NCBI RefSeq assembly: GCF_024868665.1
Contig: NC_079898.1
Span: 6,396,096 to 6,460,095, forward strand
Origin: Triplophysa rosa
Lineage: Eukaryota; Chordata; Actinopteri; Cypriniformes; Nemacheilidae
Direction: 5' to 3'
DNA: 64,000 bases
Positions 12,696 through 26,240 of this stretch are shown piece by piece. Made by a program: the position numbers and the translations under genes. A model generated the notes under the pieces. The model was not told the origin of the DNA, ran no database searches, and saw only the letters and a program-made list of their open reading frames with translations. The stretch's first letter is position 1, and each line of letters begins with the position of its first letter.

Positions 12696-13300
12696 ATCTT
12701 GCTGTCGTATTCATGGTTTTCCTTTTCTTCCCACCTCCTCTCATGCCAGCAGAGCTCCAACTGTGGCCACTCACTACTGCTTTTCACAGCACAGACAAAA
12801 AGAGGCGACACGGCGCAGACACGAATAATGCGGTCAAAAAACGCACCGAGAGGAATTGCTGTGTTTTATGAGCCATTAAAATTTTATTCATCCCTTCACT
12901 GAAGCAGGTTTTGGCCAGGGGTCGTCATGCTTTAAATAAACCAAAATTACTGCAGCACTTCAAGCGGTATCAGCATTTACACTTGCATTCAGACTCAATG
13001 GACTGTTTATAGCTTGATGTGCTGCTGGTTTGTGCATGTAAAGGGTTAAAGCATTGCCATTTTCCCCCATTCCACCTCACATACTTCAGTATAACACCAA
13101 AAAAGGGGAAACTTGCATAATCGTGCCTCCCAGCCCAGCTCTATCCAATGGCAGGTATCCAGTTTAGAGCTTGGCTTGCATATTTTCTCGCTGACCCTCC
13201 CATCAACTTTGACTCTTGACCCACAGAGGTATCTGTCATGACAGGAGACTACTTAACACAAAATGGTGCCTGCTTCCAAGGGAGTGTAGAAAACAAGGCA

Positions 13301-13302
<2 letters not shown>
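12696..13302. other. Intergenic, nothing recognised
   Basis: Unique sequence between microsatellites. Confidence 0.6.

Positions 13303-13347
<45 letters not shown>
13303..13347 (+). repeat. (CA)n microsatellite
   Basis: About 45 bp of pure CA. Confidence 0.92.
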
Positions 13348-13349
<2 letters not shown>

Positions 13350-15500
13350 GATTCTTTCATACCAGCCCTCCGCTTTTGTTTTGGACCGAAGTACGTGTTG
13401 CCTTCTCCCCCTCCCTTTTGCTTTCTTACCCTCTCCTTTTTCTTTCCTTTTCTTTCTTTTTTTCAGCGCCTAGCAGCGCTCTCGTTCCGCAGCAGGTAGT
13501 GGCTGGAAGCAGCGGGATTCTGGGAGATTGTAAGAGAACGCCTTAATGAGCTGAAGGCCTCCTCGACTGGAAACAAATGTATGCAAATGAGATGCACAAC
13601 CCAAAAAGGATGGTGGTCCAGGGAAAGAAGACAAACTGCGGTGAGAAGTGAGTCCCCCCTCCCCAAACCAGCAGCAGGATGAGTTCTACTATCTCTCTCA
13701 TCTAAGAACTGGTAACAAAAGCACATTTTCTCATCCTCCACCGTAGGCAACGCTCTTACCAGCTTTTGTTCAATTACACCCGGTGGAATTGTACTTAACT
13801 AGTACGGTTAAGTAGAATCAGACGTCAGGGTGCAGTTGGATCTTGTTGTCTTTTTTCTGTACTTGATTCCTCTAGAGAAATTCAATCAGTTTAGGTGTGG
13901 AATAATTGGACATGCCAGGAATATCCTTATGGATATAAGAATGCTGTCATAGCAACGACTGTGATTTTGCTGTATGTGCAATGCACATTCATTTTAAATG
14001 TAATTCTGAGCTAGGCATGATGGGAAGAAAATGTTACTTGCAAAACTGTAATCTGTGTTAAATATTTTTTTGAACTGGTGAAAAATATGATGTGATATTT
14101 ATGGATATTAAACACAATTAAATATGAAATACTCTGTTCTTTGTTTTTATATGTTTTAACTTTTTAAAGGGTATGCATTTTTAATAAATATGAAATGTAC
14201 ACTTCTGTCATATATATTTTTTCAAGGAAAATTAAATTAAGCTTCATTAGCTCTTCTCGTGTGAAAGAGATTTAATTCGTTTTATAATTGAATTTGTGGA
14301 GATTCGGTTTTTTTAAGCGTGTCCTTTTCTAAAATTATGTCGGTTTTATGTATTATTTCTTCTTTAAAAGTTCTGAAAAATGTAATAATTTTAACTTCTA
14401 TTTTTAATAAATGTAATTTTATAATTGTACTTGCACAAGTGTGCTTTTATCGTTAAGCCTTATCTTGGCATTTTAATGAATTTTATTTCTAAAACAGTCT
14501 GGAATTAGATGAGTCGGATTTTATATGCGCAGGTAAACATCAGACAAATATAACAGACTCATTTGATGTGTTTGTAAATTAATTGAAAATCGAATTATTT
14601 GATATAAATATTTTGCAGAGCTAGAAACGATGTCAGGTGACATTTTAGGTGAGATTAATTTCGAAATCAATTACAGTTTATTGAATTTTCATTGCATATG
14701 GATAACGAGATGTTTTTGTCATTTTAATATATATTGCTAATATGTTTGAATAAATATTAATCAAAGTATTTTATAGTTTTGCCCAATTTCTTATTACAGA
14801 GAACAAATTAGAATCTATTGTAAAATAAAAAATCTCGAAGCAAAAATGTAATAAAAATACATTTGATAAAAAGGTATACCTGATATTTTTGAAGTAAATA
14901 TTTTAAGCGTGCAGTGGACTCTAATCTCTCGTTTGAAAATGTATTTTTCACAGCACTGACTGTTAAATCTGCGTGCGCGTCGCGGCTGTTGCGATTATTT
15001 GTCGTTAAGCGCCCTGTCTCATTTGACTGCTGCTAAAAAGAAAGAAATCTGCTGTCGACTAAAGGATTCGCAGACTGGTAATCACAGAAGAGCTTTGTAC
15101 GTGCGACACACAGACAGTGCATTACAAGAGCACGATCTGATTCCCACATGCCCCCGGCTATAGGAACACAGAGAGAGAGGAGAGGAAGAAGAGAAAACGC
15201 AGGCTTTTAGTGAGAAAATGAGAGAGGCACCTGATGATGGCGAGTTTGACATGTGTTAATTGCTCAACAGCTCTCCTCATTAGACATTGTGGATTTGTTG
15301 AATTGCTGCAGGGCTGATAGCTGACGTCTGTCCGCATCACTGACACCTACAACAACGACTAAACACATGAATACTACTCCTTAAATGTATTTATTTACAA
15401 TAATTAACCCTTATTTTTATTTACTAATTTATTTATAAACGTTTTTAAATATCACACATAAAGTAACTAATATAATGTGTATTGTACATGCATAAAAATA
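13348..15500. other. Intergenic, nothing recognised
   Basis: A CT-rich tract near 13390-13465, then strongly AT-rich DNA at 13950-14930. No gene. Confidence 0.6.
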
Positions 15501-15895
15501 TATGTGACCCTGGACAACAAAACCAGTCTTATGAGATTTTTAAATCATCTGGAAGCTGATGATTAACCTATCTATTGATGTATGGGTTGTTAGGATAGGA
15601 CACAAACTGTTTAAATCTCTGGAATCTGAGCGTGCAAACAAAAATCAAAATATTGAGAAAATTGCCTTTGATATTAATCAGAGCACTAGCAGGCCATCCA
15701 CTAAAAAAAACAAAGTTTTGATATATTTAGCGTATGGGAAATTTACAAACTATGGAACATGATCTTTACTTAATATCCTAATGATTTTGGGCATAAAAGA
15801 ACAAATCGATCATTTTCAATGCAATGTATTTTTGGCTTTTACTAAAAATGTCCCAGTGCTACTTAAGACTGGTTTTGTGATCCAGAGTCACATAT
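15501..15895. mobile_element. Cyprinid MITE with TATGTGACCCTGGACAACAAAACCAG ends
   Basis: Left end TATGTGACCCTGGACAACAA and right end its inverse (TTTTGTGATCCAGAGTCACATA), 395 bp in all. The interior matches, from memory, a very abundant zebrafish repeat (TTAGGATAGGACAC, CTAATGATTTTGGGCATAAAAG). It contains a non-coding open frame at 15559-15762. Confidence 0.75.
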
Positions 15896-16039
15896 GAAGT
15901 GAGATTTTTCTATTAATTTCATCTATTATTGTAATGTTGCAGAGAGCACACTGGGCCAAATTTTTGTTTCTTGTTATCATGTATGTTTCCAGTGGCTGGC
16001 TTTCATTTGGCCTGCAACAATGAAACGCACCATGTATTG

Positions 16040-16380
16040 GGCTCCATTCCTCTGGTAAATTACTTGTTACCTGCTGGCATTTATTTATGTGGCTGTGAAT
16101 TATAAAGCTTTGTTATTGCTCTGCCTTGGTTGAATTGTTTATGACACCAGTAATCGGAGTAATTGTTATTGTTGAAATGACCTGTCAGCTGGCCCTTGCA
16201 GTAGAGCTTGTCCTCCTGACAGATAGTGACAGCGAAGAGGACTCCAGGACCCGCTCCTCTGATGAGTTCTCCGCTGATAATAAGAAGCACTGGGCCCCTG
16301 ATAATTCGCCTGTCAATGGTGCCTGCACATCCCAGATCCTCAGCCAAATTGTTGTCATTCATTTTGACAAAGACAGCAAA
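16040..16380. promoter_or_regulatory. Candidate regulatory element with four MEIS half-sites
   Basis: About 15 kb beyond the gene end. The block has balanced composition and no recognised repeat, and includes CTGTCA at 16182, TGACAG at 16217 and 16227, and CTGTCA at 16310. TAAT-type motifs are also present. Overlapping open frames of about 105 aa on both strands show no protein family and reflect few stop codons. Conservation is inferred, not tested. Confidence 0.4.
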
Positions 16381-17439
16381 AAAAGAGAGAGAGAGAGAGA
16401 TTACCAAAATAAATTAATTTGTTCACACTTCCCCCATCTCTAGGAGGCCGCTTTCCAACCTGACTCGTAAATTATGCTGGTGTACTTCACCTGTGAATGC
16501 TTCATGAGCGCACAGCATTGGTGAAGCTGTGTCGGGCTGATTTAGAATCTCTGTCGACACAAATTTTCAGAAAGTATTATCAGGGACAACTCTAGGCAGA
16601 GCGATTTTACCGAAGCTCAGGGCGGCTGTATTGAACCAGAGTCAGATTTCATTTCTGTGCAGAAGCTCTTACTGTAGACATATGGCGTTAGCAGGTCAGT
16701 CTGACTGCGCTGGCGGGCAGATCAACCTCAGAGAGGCTGAAAATCATCATCAATGTCATCGCGGTCCGATGTGGTGCTTACGGGAGACACGTCGGCCTGC
16801 CCGAGGAATCTGTGTTAAAAATCTCCAGTGTGTATGTGTTAAATTCAGCTTTCCGTCGAGTTTAAGGAGCCTGTCACTGAGCCAAAGTGAGAATTGACTG
16901 TTTGACGTAACGCTCCTGCTATACTTACGTTTCTGTTTTTCTTGAAGCCTAAGCCCACACTCATCAATAGTGGGTAAAATCACAGGCAAGGTGATCCGTC
17001 ATATTTAATTGGGCCTTTGAGTTCCCAATAATAACCTTTACTACTTCCTGAACCCATGAAAACCGTGGACATATGATTCATTTCATCATTTATTTCGTAT
17101 CTCTTCTGTCAGTTCATTTAGTTTGAGTGTCTTGAATTTCATAGACCCTTGAAATTTTTGGATATTACTCTGCAAATCCTATTTTTGAACAGTATAGAAG
17201 GAATGTACAGCTAAACGTGAATTATAAGTATAATTTTAAGAGTAAAAACAGTGTGAGCTGTGAGAATGAGTTTTGCAGAGGTGATATGTATGACAGTGTG
17301 ACATGAATAAGGCTCAAGTAGCAGGTGATGACAGAGGCCTGATTGTGGCGATTTCATTATTTGGCAATTCTACAGACCTAGTGATGTCACTGCATGTTCT
17401 CACACATCAATTTTATTTTGAGTTATATTGAACCATGAT
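16381..17439. other. Intergenic, nothing recognised
   Basis: Starts with a short (GA)n run near 16385. The rest is unique. Confidence 0.6.
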
Positions 17440-18060
17440 TTTGTTTAAGGGATGCCATTACGATGCATCCAAGCTCATGGCACAGGAATGTTTTCCATTG
17501 TGCATGCACCCGATGCCCTCCTCCTTAAATGCATTTTTAAGCCTTCATTTTTTATTCAAATGATACCATTAGCAACCTATTCATTCATCACAGACGCAAA
17601 AATTAGGTTTTATACAATGCCATTAATTATCATTGCCAGATGCAGCACACACAACAAAGTTGATTATGGAGATTTGAATATAACACAAGCCCACACAGAT
17701 GGGTGGACTTTCGGAAAGAGGAGCCTATTTGAATAGTTTAGCAGACATTAATGGCAATAATGATTTATTCGCCCGGCCTGGGTTTTAATGATATTGTTAT
17801 TTCACAGAGTTATGTGCATAATCCGGAGTCCCAAACAGCAAATAAACTCTGGCGCATTATGCGATCTCAGGGCCTCATAATGATTTGTAAAACGATCATA
17901 ACATCATATATTGTGCACGCAATATTTGTTTTATATTGTGGAGATAAAAAAATCAATTCAGGTATAGAAACATAAAATTCATTTTGAGGGAAGTGAGGCA
18001 TTAGTTCTGCACTCAGCATTTATGCATTTAAAGATACGGATCAACAGTCTGTTAAATGTG
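17440..18060. promoter_or_regulatory. Candidate enhancer block rich in TAAT homeodomain motifs
   Basis: About 600 bp with many TAAT/ATTA cores (for example CCATTAATTATCATT near 17620 and GACATTAATGGCAATAATG near 17745) and GCATTAT and ATGCATTT motifs, without simple repeats. The look resembles vertebrate developmental conserved elements. The chance open frames here have no family resemblance. Confidence 0.4.
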
Positions 18061-18633
18061 TTTATGAACTATTGCATCAGTGTATGCAGAGGTGGGTTTT
18101 TTCTCATTGTAAGCATTACAGGAACATTTCAAGTGCTGGACTGCGGTTATCCGTGTCCACATCTGCTTTGTATTAATATCACTCTTTTCACGGAGGGAAA
18201 AGACCGAGCTGTAGGTGAGTTTCATCCTCTGATGAGGCGTGGGGTCTCCACAGGGTCAGACACACTATGAGACCCGCACCATCCGCCCAACCTCCCTCTC
18301 TCAAACGCTCACACGTTCACATTACCTCTTTCTGTCGCCCAGTCAGTCTCCCAGCAATACGCACTGCATTGTGGAAAAACAGACGCTGTTGGACAGTATT
18401 TTTAATACATTGTTTACTCCACCATATTCATCTCCGCCGGTGTTTCCTGTGGGAACGTCAGAGGCTGGTTAACCTTTGTGTGTACTGATCTCTGTTTAAT
18501 CTGTGAGATATGCTGGTGAAGGTTGTTATGGTGAGAGTTGCCCAGATGCTGTCAACGAGTTGTTGCTTAGGGCAATATTTGGGTTATGATGTCATAAAGC
18601 TCGGTGAGATTACGTAAAGGGCTATCATACATT

Positions 18634-18950
18634 TTAAAGGACTAGGTCACCCAAAAATAACATTTCTGCCATTATTTATGTACCCTGAAGTGATCTAGTA
18701 GTTCTCGAGTGCGGGAATAAATACAAACATGATTTTTTTTACTGTATGAACTCATCTATTCCAAGTCTTCTGAAACCATTGTGTGACAGACTGTAACACA
18801 AGAGACTGAAACTAATCACTAAAAATCTTCACCTCAGCTATTTGTATTTTAATTGGCAAAAAAATAGCTTTAAAGAAAAAAATAACAGAATGGAGATGGG
18901 AGCATCATGAAAGCAAAATATTCCTTTTTTTGGGTGAACTATACCTTTGA
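18634..18950. mobile_element. TTAAAGG...TTCACCCAAAA-type MITE, copy 1
   Basis: Left end TTAAAGGACTAGGTCACCC and right end, inverted, TCAAAGGTATAGTTCACCC. These are the ends of a short inverted-repeat family very common in cyprinids. The interior is diverged, with no coding content. Confidence 0.65.
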
Positions 18951-21900
18951 GCCACAGACATTAGTTTGATACTGAGCGGCAGAATGAGGGCGAGAAAAAA
19001 TGCTGGCATGCTTTGTGAGGTAGCAGGTGCCAGAAGAGAGGCTAATAAACACCAGCTACAAGCTGGATACTCACTCCAAATAATGTCTTTTGGCCATGGC
19101 TGGGCCATTGATGTAACAATACTGTGTTTCAGTAATGACGCCCATGTTGGGCATCAGTTACAGATCTCATTGCTCTGCTGTTGGCATCCGCTTGCAGTCA
19201 TCGTCTCTCCATCTCTCCTTGTTTTCGTTTTGGCTCGAGGATCTCCTCCTCGTTCTCACCTTGCCGTCTTTCTCTCCTCTCCCTCGCCGTCTCTCCTCTT
19301 CGGATGCGATGCAGGCCAGTTGGGATTTAATCAGAACCAGATGGACACGGTTTCGAAATTGTCCAAAAGGGTCTGAGAACGTGGGGGGCTGTCAGGCCTG
19401 CAGAGAGAGTGGAATTCTTCAGTAATAAAACGTGGATTTATCACCTCTCTACCATAGTCGTAGCCTCACCATGCCTCTCTCTCTCTGTTAAAAGGCGATA
19501 GAGAGAGGGAGGCCACTGTCCATTATTCTCACAAAACCCAGCCTCGGCTCCTCGGTGAGGCGCAAACTAGCTGCCTTCGGAGAGAGGCGCATTAACCGAA
19601 AGCTTTCGCGTCCCCCACCGAGTCAAATGAACCTGCTAAAATAGCCGCTTTTCACAATAGGCTGTGTAATTGAAACCAGAATGTGGAGGATTTGATAAAT
19701 TGCTTGACCCTGAAGGAATGTTACAGCCATAAATTTTTAGTGCGTTTTGGCTATGTGTTTGGGTAAATGCATGTCTGTGCATGCGTCTTTCGGCGCGTGA
19801 GCGCGTCTGTGTTTTTATTATTTTAAATAATAATGGCCTTTCGCTGTCGTTTCGGAGAGGACACGCACACACATACAGCGAAACCTTTGTGGGCCTTAAA
19901 GCACCTTTCCATTCTAAGATCAAATGGTCCATAAATCTTCAGACGTCTACGGAGTTCCTTCACGTCCTTGCTGGTTTACATTAGAGATCGAAAAATCCTT
20001 GGAAGGCAAATCATCCAATGCATTTTAAAGCATCAAAAGATGTGGAGGCATGCATGTCACATAATGTCATTACCAAAACATACATTCATATCAAAGCTAA
20101 CGTCAGTAGGCCTAATAGTACGAAGGACAAAATTACAAAGACTTAAAATACTTCTTCGGGAAAACTAAAACTGACAAAATACTGAGGGAAAAAATAAGAT
20201 TTTTTATCTTTAATTTAGGTTTGAGAAAATTATTAAGATCAAATAAATAATAAATACATTTACATTTTATAAATAAAATGAATAAAGTCAGTTTTGAATG
20301 TAGATCACGTGCCCCCAATGCTCCAAGAGTCAACCCTGTTCGGGCGCTTTGAGGTCAACGCAGTGTAAACACAGCGTACAATTTATGACGTTTGCCACAG
20401 CTAGACCAGAGGTCTGTATATTTTCACAATCATAATTGCTTTTTGCACCTTTTCAATCATGAAGAGCCCTTGTTGTTTTGTCTTTCACCCTCTTATAGAC
20501 TGAACCCCACAAAAGGGCATTTTCACCTCATTCTTAACACAGTTTTAATTTACGCCATTTCTTCTTTCAGAGTCCAATTCATCGTGCGCTCCTGTTAAAA
20601 GGACCACACTACACTTGAGAATTCATACCGCGGGGTTTCTCACTTGTTGACAGTAGTTACCTGTGCCATGTCAGGCCCTTGGCCCCGGGATAAAATGGCT
20701 TCTATCACAGGCCAGGCACATAAATATTTCCCTTTCTATTTTCCAAAATAGCTTTTCATTTAACAAGTTTTATGGCTCTAATATTAAGTGCACGTGTTTT
20801 ACAAGACACCATGTCCTCTGAGTCACCCCAAGGTTCTCTGCTGGTTTTTTACCTTATGGAGAAGAGGAAAATAGGAGGGGGTATGTTTAACCGGACCTCT
20901 CCCAGACACTCCCCCTGTTCCCCTCGGTCTGGGCCTCTCCTTGTAAGGGACAGCCATGCAGAGAGTCATGGATTCCGGGGTGGGCAACTCCCTCTGTCCA
21001 CACTAGTGTGTTCTGGCCCTCTGACCTCTACCATGGGTTTCTGATGGTCCAAAAAAATCTCAATAACTAAAGTTCCTCTGTGATGGGGAATCCATGTGTA
21101 GGGAGAACTTTTGGCAAAACATGGCCTGAGTTTGCAATACTGAAGTATGGGCTCTCAGGGTTACAGTAAATATGGATCTCCCTTGGCTTAATCCAGAATT
21201 TCTTCTTAGGTAGATTTACGTTTATAACACAGCTTCAAGACTATAAAGTTGTGAATTAATACTCTTACATCTCTTTATGAGGACCTGCGAGATCCTTCAC
21301 AGTTTCGTTCAATTTATTGATTTAAAGTTACATTTTTAAAGAATTGTATACCTCCTCTTGATTTAAAAAAATTGTCTTTACGTCTTTTTACTTAAATGTG
21401 TGTATGGAAAGAGTAGCTGAGATCTGAACCGGCCATTCGTTTCTCTCGCCGCCAACCCTCCCTTGGGACAAATTGATGTCAAGTTGTTCTCTATGTCAGG
21501 ATTAAGTGTCTGTTTGCTTTTTGCTCGCATGCAGTTGGCGGACAAAACAACTTGAATCGCCTGACTTCCGAACAAAGAATCTCAATTTGGCCCATTACAA
21601 AAAATAGATGGAAACAAAACTTTAATCTCTGTTGCTCATCTGAGCTCATGGGTTGGTCGTGTGGCTATTTACCCTCTCGCCCGCTGGCCTCTCTGGCTTC
21701 CATTTAAAGGCATGTGTGAATAAGAGTCTTTGCTGCTCATTCTGTTCAAGACGTTTATCAAAGGGACAGACTGAGCTGCACTTGTTTTCTGTACATCACC
21801 CTCAGGATGCTGGATTGAGGTATCCACACACATGCCATACACATATTTATTATGGAAATGCAATCGTGAAATTTATATTTTATAATCTGATTTCACAAAT

Positions 21901-24423
21901 ATGCAAGTAACCTTTATTTAACCATGACAAACAGCAATGTTACAAACAGACATCACAAACATTTAAAGACAAATGAAGTGCAACTAGATAAGAAATAATA
22001 ATTATTGCTAAATAAAACATAAACCAAAGACAACTGGAGGTCTGGAAATACATTCAAACACGGAAGTGTGTGTGTAATTTGACATAAAGGATCTCTATGC
22101 TTGTGCTGTGTTCATATCAGTGTGTTTCTCCAGCTCCAGAGTAAGCAGTGGTATATTCTTAGTAAGCTGTTCTGCTTATGTATGTCGACATTTTTTATAT
22201 AATTATTTTCAGAACAGATGCAAATGAATTACTGCAACTTCAATTATGCACTGCATCATAATTATTCAACTTTGCAATGTTTTTTTTTAACATTCCCTAA
22301 TTTCATTATAGGATATTAATTCTATTTCATATCTAAAAAAATGATTTTTGTGAGATTATTGACATGTGCATTCTTTCCGAGTACAAACATACACCATGTG
22401 CATAAGATAAGAATCTACACGCTCTGTGTGCATATGAAGAATAAACAATAGAGGTTTTCTTAACAGAAAAACAAACACCTTCTCACACACACATAGCCAA
22501 CATGGCTTTCCTCAGCTCCTGAAATTCAACATGTCATAAATCTGCCCCTCTGAATACGTATGGCATGTTTTAAGGTTGCTTTGTCCATAATACCATATAA
22601 CATAAGCACACTGCAGTTGATTGGTAGACATAAACATTGACTGCAGCATGGACGCAGTTTAGCACCCAGCTACAATTCATCTGTAAACTGAACTGCTGCT
22701 GTAAGTGAAAAATCAAGGTCTGTTGTCCCTGGAGTAAGCACGGACTGAACCATCACAACAACAGCGGGGGAGAGAAACAGCTAGGGACATCCAAACTATT
22801 AATGCATATAATGTACTATTTATAACATTATTAATCTATTCAATTTGTATTTAGTTTATTATTAATTTTTTCTATACAAAAAATTGAAATGCCTTTGCCT
22901 CTATGGTTAAATTTGATGCTGTAATACGGTTGCTTTTCATAACCACGTGGATTCTTTACATCATCTAGAATATGAGTAGTGGCCTTTATTACTCATGGTG
23001 GTCTTAACTAAAACTGTGAAATATTTGTGTCCTAAAGAAATTAGCATAACTCTGTTAAACGTGCGAGAAACTGATGATGAATGATAATGTAGCCAGGAAA
23101 GAGAAACACCATTTTTAATAAAACATCAAAGGAGCACATAAATCTACAACACAGATTAAAAGGAAATAAAACATGGCTCAGTTTGATGGATGTTGTTTTT
23201 AATATAATATCCAGTCAAGAACACCTGGTGACATGAGACCGGTTCAACCAAACTCGGCTTTGACTGTCCTCATAACCCCTTTGGGCCAACACCCTTCAGT
23301 TCAAATAATGCTTTTATCCCGGATCTCTACATGTGCAACTCAGGTTACTTGCGCAGTTCAAGTGCTTATTATTTATCTTCAAGTTGTGTTTTACCCATTG
23401 ACATCCCATTTGGTGGCGATGACCCTGCTTATACAAACCCTAATAAATTCAAAAATGTCATAGCGTGTAAGACTAACATTCTTAGATGGATCTCGGGCTA
23501 ATCCATCACAAAGCCTAACAATGGGTTGCTTCGACTGCGACGCGACGTGCTAAAAGCTTTTATGCTAAACGTGCAGCCTTGTCCAAAGTAAAGTGTGAGG
23601 GGTGGAGGCAGAAGACGTCTCATCAGATGGATTTGTTTCCTTTACATCTAAGCGGAGAGAGATTTATCTTGGACATAAACAGTTTGGACTGCAAGAATGG
23701 AGGTGGCACGTCTTTGAATCAGCTCAAATATTTGGGCGTTCTGTTTCAATCTCTCTCACACATCAATGAATTTATCTCTTGCACTTTAGCTAATCCTTTA
23801 TTCGTCTGAAATAAGCGGAGGGGTTGGCTGTTATTTCAACATATTGCTATAGGTAGACTTTAAATGGCAGTGGTAAAAAATATCCTTGCCAGCAGAACAC
23901 ATCGCAGGTCTAAAACCCCCTGAAAAACCAAGAGTGTTGCCACAGCTCATGATGAATAAACATAAAAAGAATAAAAATTATACATATATTTTATTATTTC
24001 AGAAATATATGACAACAATATAGAGCAATCTTGTCATGTGATATTCTCTTTACTCTGTTCTTAGACAGTTTAAAGAGGCTTTTCCTTTAATGTTTGGTTT
24101 AGGGTAAGTAGCCGATGGGCTCCCCACTGTTACCTGATGACCTCCACAGCAAACTGTTCACAATTTCTGACTGAACCTCTTGTGCGGAGTCAGTCAGCCA
24201 CTCTGATAGACTACATTGCTTTTTATAAACTGTCTATGGATCATAAACTACACAGCAGAAAGCGTGGCTTTGGGTTGAGCGTGTCTGTGCAGGAAGAGGA
24301 CCTCTGGAGGCTGCTATTACTACAGCTGGGTCTTTTTGTCCACAGATTATAAAGACATTTCAACATATGCTTTAAAGATAAGTGTGTTTCATACAGCAGT
24401 ATATATTCAGATTCTTTCAATTG
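18951..24423. other. Intergenic, no gene recognised
   Basis: Unique sequence with no recognised mobile element. Scattered frames up to 136 codons (18966-19376) have no family resemblance. Mixed-composition patches near 19000-19400, 20800-21050 and 23220-23800 could be regulatory but show no specific motif. Confidence 0.5.
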
Positions 24424-24450
24424 TACAGTTGTGGCCAAATGTTTTGTCAT
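24424..24450. repeat. Short fragment of a fish DNA-transposon end
   Basis: TACAGTTGTGGCCAAATGTT resembles a widespread fish transposon terminus. Only about 27 bp is recognisable. Confidence 0.3.
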
Positions 24451-26039
24451 CGGGTCAGCCTGAATGAGCGCACCTTAAACGTGCTCCTGTAAAATAAACT
24501 TGTTGTCTTATTGGTATAAACGTGTGGCCTGGCCAGATTCACCCTTGGGTATTGCAAAGTATTAAATCCAAGATATTTATCCTGCAACAGTAAGCTCGTA
24601 GTGAAGGATGAGTGAAAGGAAAACAAAACAAATGACTAAATGTATGAATATGAAGATTTTCAAATAAATGCAGGAATGAGCCAGAAGGATAATCCATTTT
24701 GATTCTTCGGCAATGATGTAATGACTCCACTCATGTACAGGTTCACAATAAGTGCTGTCAGTCAGGCTAAGATTGATTCTTGCTACACAACAGCTCCATA
24801 ACAAGAATTTACTGTAGGCTTATGTTTGAGGCATGGTAACATATAAAGCTACACACACAAATAAATATGTAAACAAATGAGAAGTTCTTTTGCATGATTG
24901 TTTTTTACCAGACTTTTATTGTCTTTTTCAACCTGGCACATTTGCATCCTTTCTAGTTTCACTGCGCTTGTATTTACAAGTGCATTCGTGATAAAGTGTG
25001 AAAATGACTCCCGCTGATTAAATTAAAAAAAAAAACAGCTGCATACAACAAACTTATAATTAGATCGAGTCTACTTAATGAACATTGCGAATACATTTTT
25101 GAAACCTTATAGTGGATTTGCGCGTGCACCTCGCTGCAACAATAACAAAGTCTGCGTTTGATTCACGCACTACGACTTCAGGGAAAGTGAAAACACGAAA
25201 CTCCGACAAACTGACAAGGTGAGATAGTTTCTCGCTGACATTTTTAACCCGTCGCGGATGTGTGCCTGATAATTATGCGTGCTGTAAGGCACAGATACAC
25301 TCTGGGTGTTACTTTGAAATCGCTACCGGATTTAATTCATCATTAGGAAATGGTTGTCTTAAAACGAAGCTGGATGTGTGAATAAACTGTTTCTTTTACA
25401 GCCTTAGAGAATCAGTCCTGAACACAAAGACGCCACGATGAAATGCAGACCAATACTTCAATAAAGACAAAATGAAAATGAAGGCTTGGTGGGACAAATA
25501 CTTGATATATTTTATATGATATTGCTATATATGACAGTACGAAACAATGCTTTTATTTTTCACCGCTGATATGAGGTCTAGTAAAAAAGGTAGACTCTCT
25601 TTTTTTGTAAACACTTCATAATATATTTTATTTAAAAACGTTTACCAAACATTTGCTTTGCTTGTATTGTTGTAAATTATAAAAACAATTGGTGGCATTT
25701 TTTATTGAAGATATTTGAAAATTCATGAATTAAAAAGTTTAACGATAGTTAATACATATTATAATAATATCCTCATTTTTAGAAAGCTATTATACGTTTT
25801 AATTAAATCATAAAAACACTTTCTTTAACACTACACTTATGTATTCTCTTATCCACCAAAATGTGTGTTTTCAAGAAGATAAAAGAACACTGCAATAATA
25901 GGCTACTGTAATTTAATAGCGTATTATTGAAACCTTTCTTTTTTGATGTGTCTCTTTTGGCCATTCTTGGCCCGCTTACCATCTGATTCTTGCAGCAAAA
26001 CTGGCACATCAAAAAGAAACGTTCCCATAGACCGAATTA
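24451..26039. other. Intergenic, nothing recognised
   Basis: AT-rich unique sequence. Confidence 0.6.
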
Positions 26040-26240
26040 CAGCCTCTGAGAATAAATAAATGAGGAGGCCACTGGCCTCGGGTCAGAGGTTTATCACTCT
26101 TCTGCTATGCGAGTGGAATTTGTGACTCTGCCTTGTCTCAACTTGCAGCTCACATATTTACCTAAAGCACTAGTGACCTTTTCACCTTCAGTTTTAGTCA
26201 CGTGACACACGGGGATTTTCTACTGTATCACAGTTTCTGT
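26040..26240. promoter_or_regulatory. Candidate regulatory block with DR2 site and E-box
   Basis: Mixed-composition island in AT-rich surroundings. It holds the DR2 site at 26174, TCACGTGAC near 26198 and a palindrome-like GGCCACTGGCCTCGG near 26068. Conservation untested. Confidence 0.3.
26174..26187 (-). promoter_or_regulatory. DR2-type site AGGTGAAAAGGTCA
   Basis: Two RGKTSA half-sites with a 2-bp spacer inside a candidate regulatory block downstream of meis1. DR2 is one of the spacings bound by RAR-RXR. Confidence 0.35.

Noticed and set aside
16081..16443. Overlapping open frames on both strands near 16.2 kb as a small gene
   Set aside because: Neither resembles a protein; low stop density on both strands fits non-coding DNA of moderate GC.
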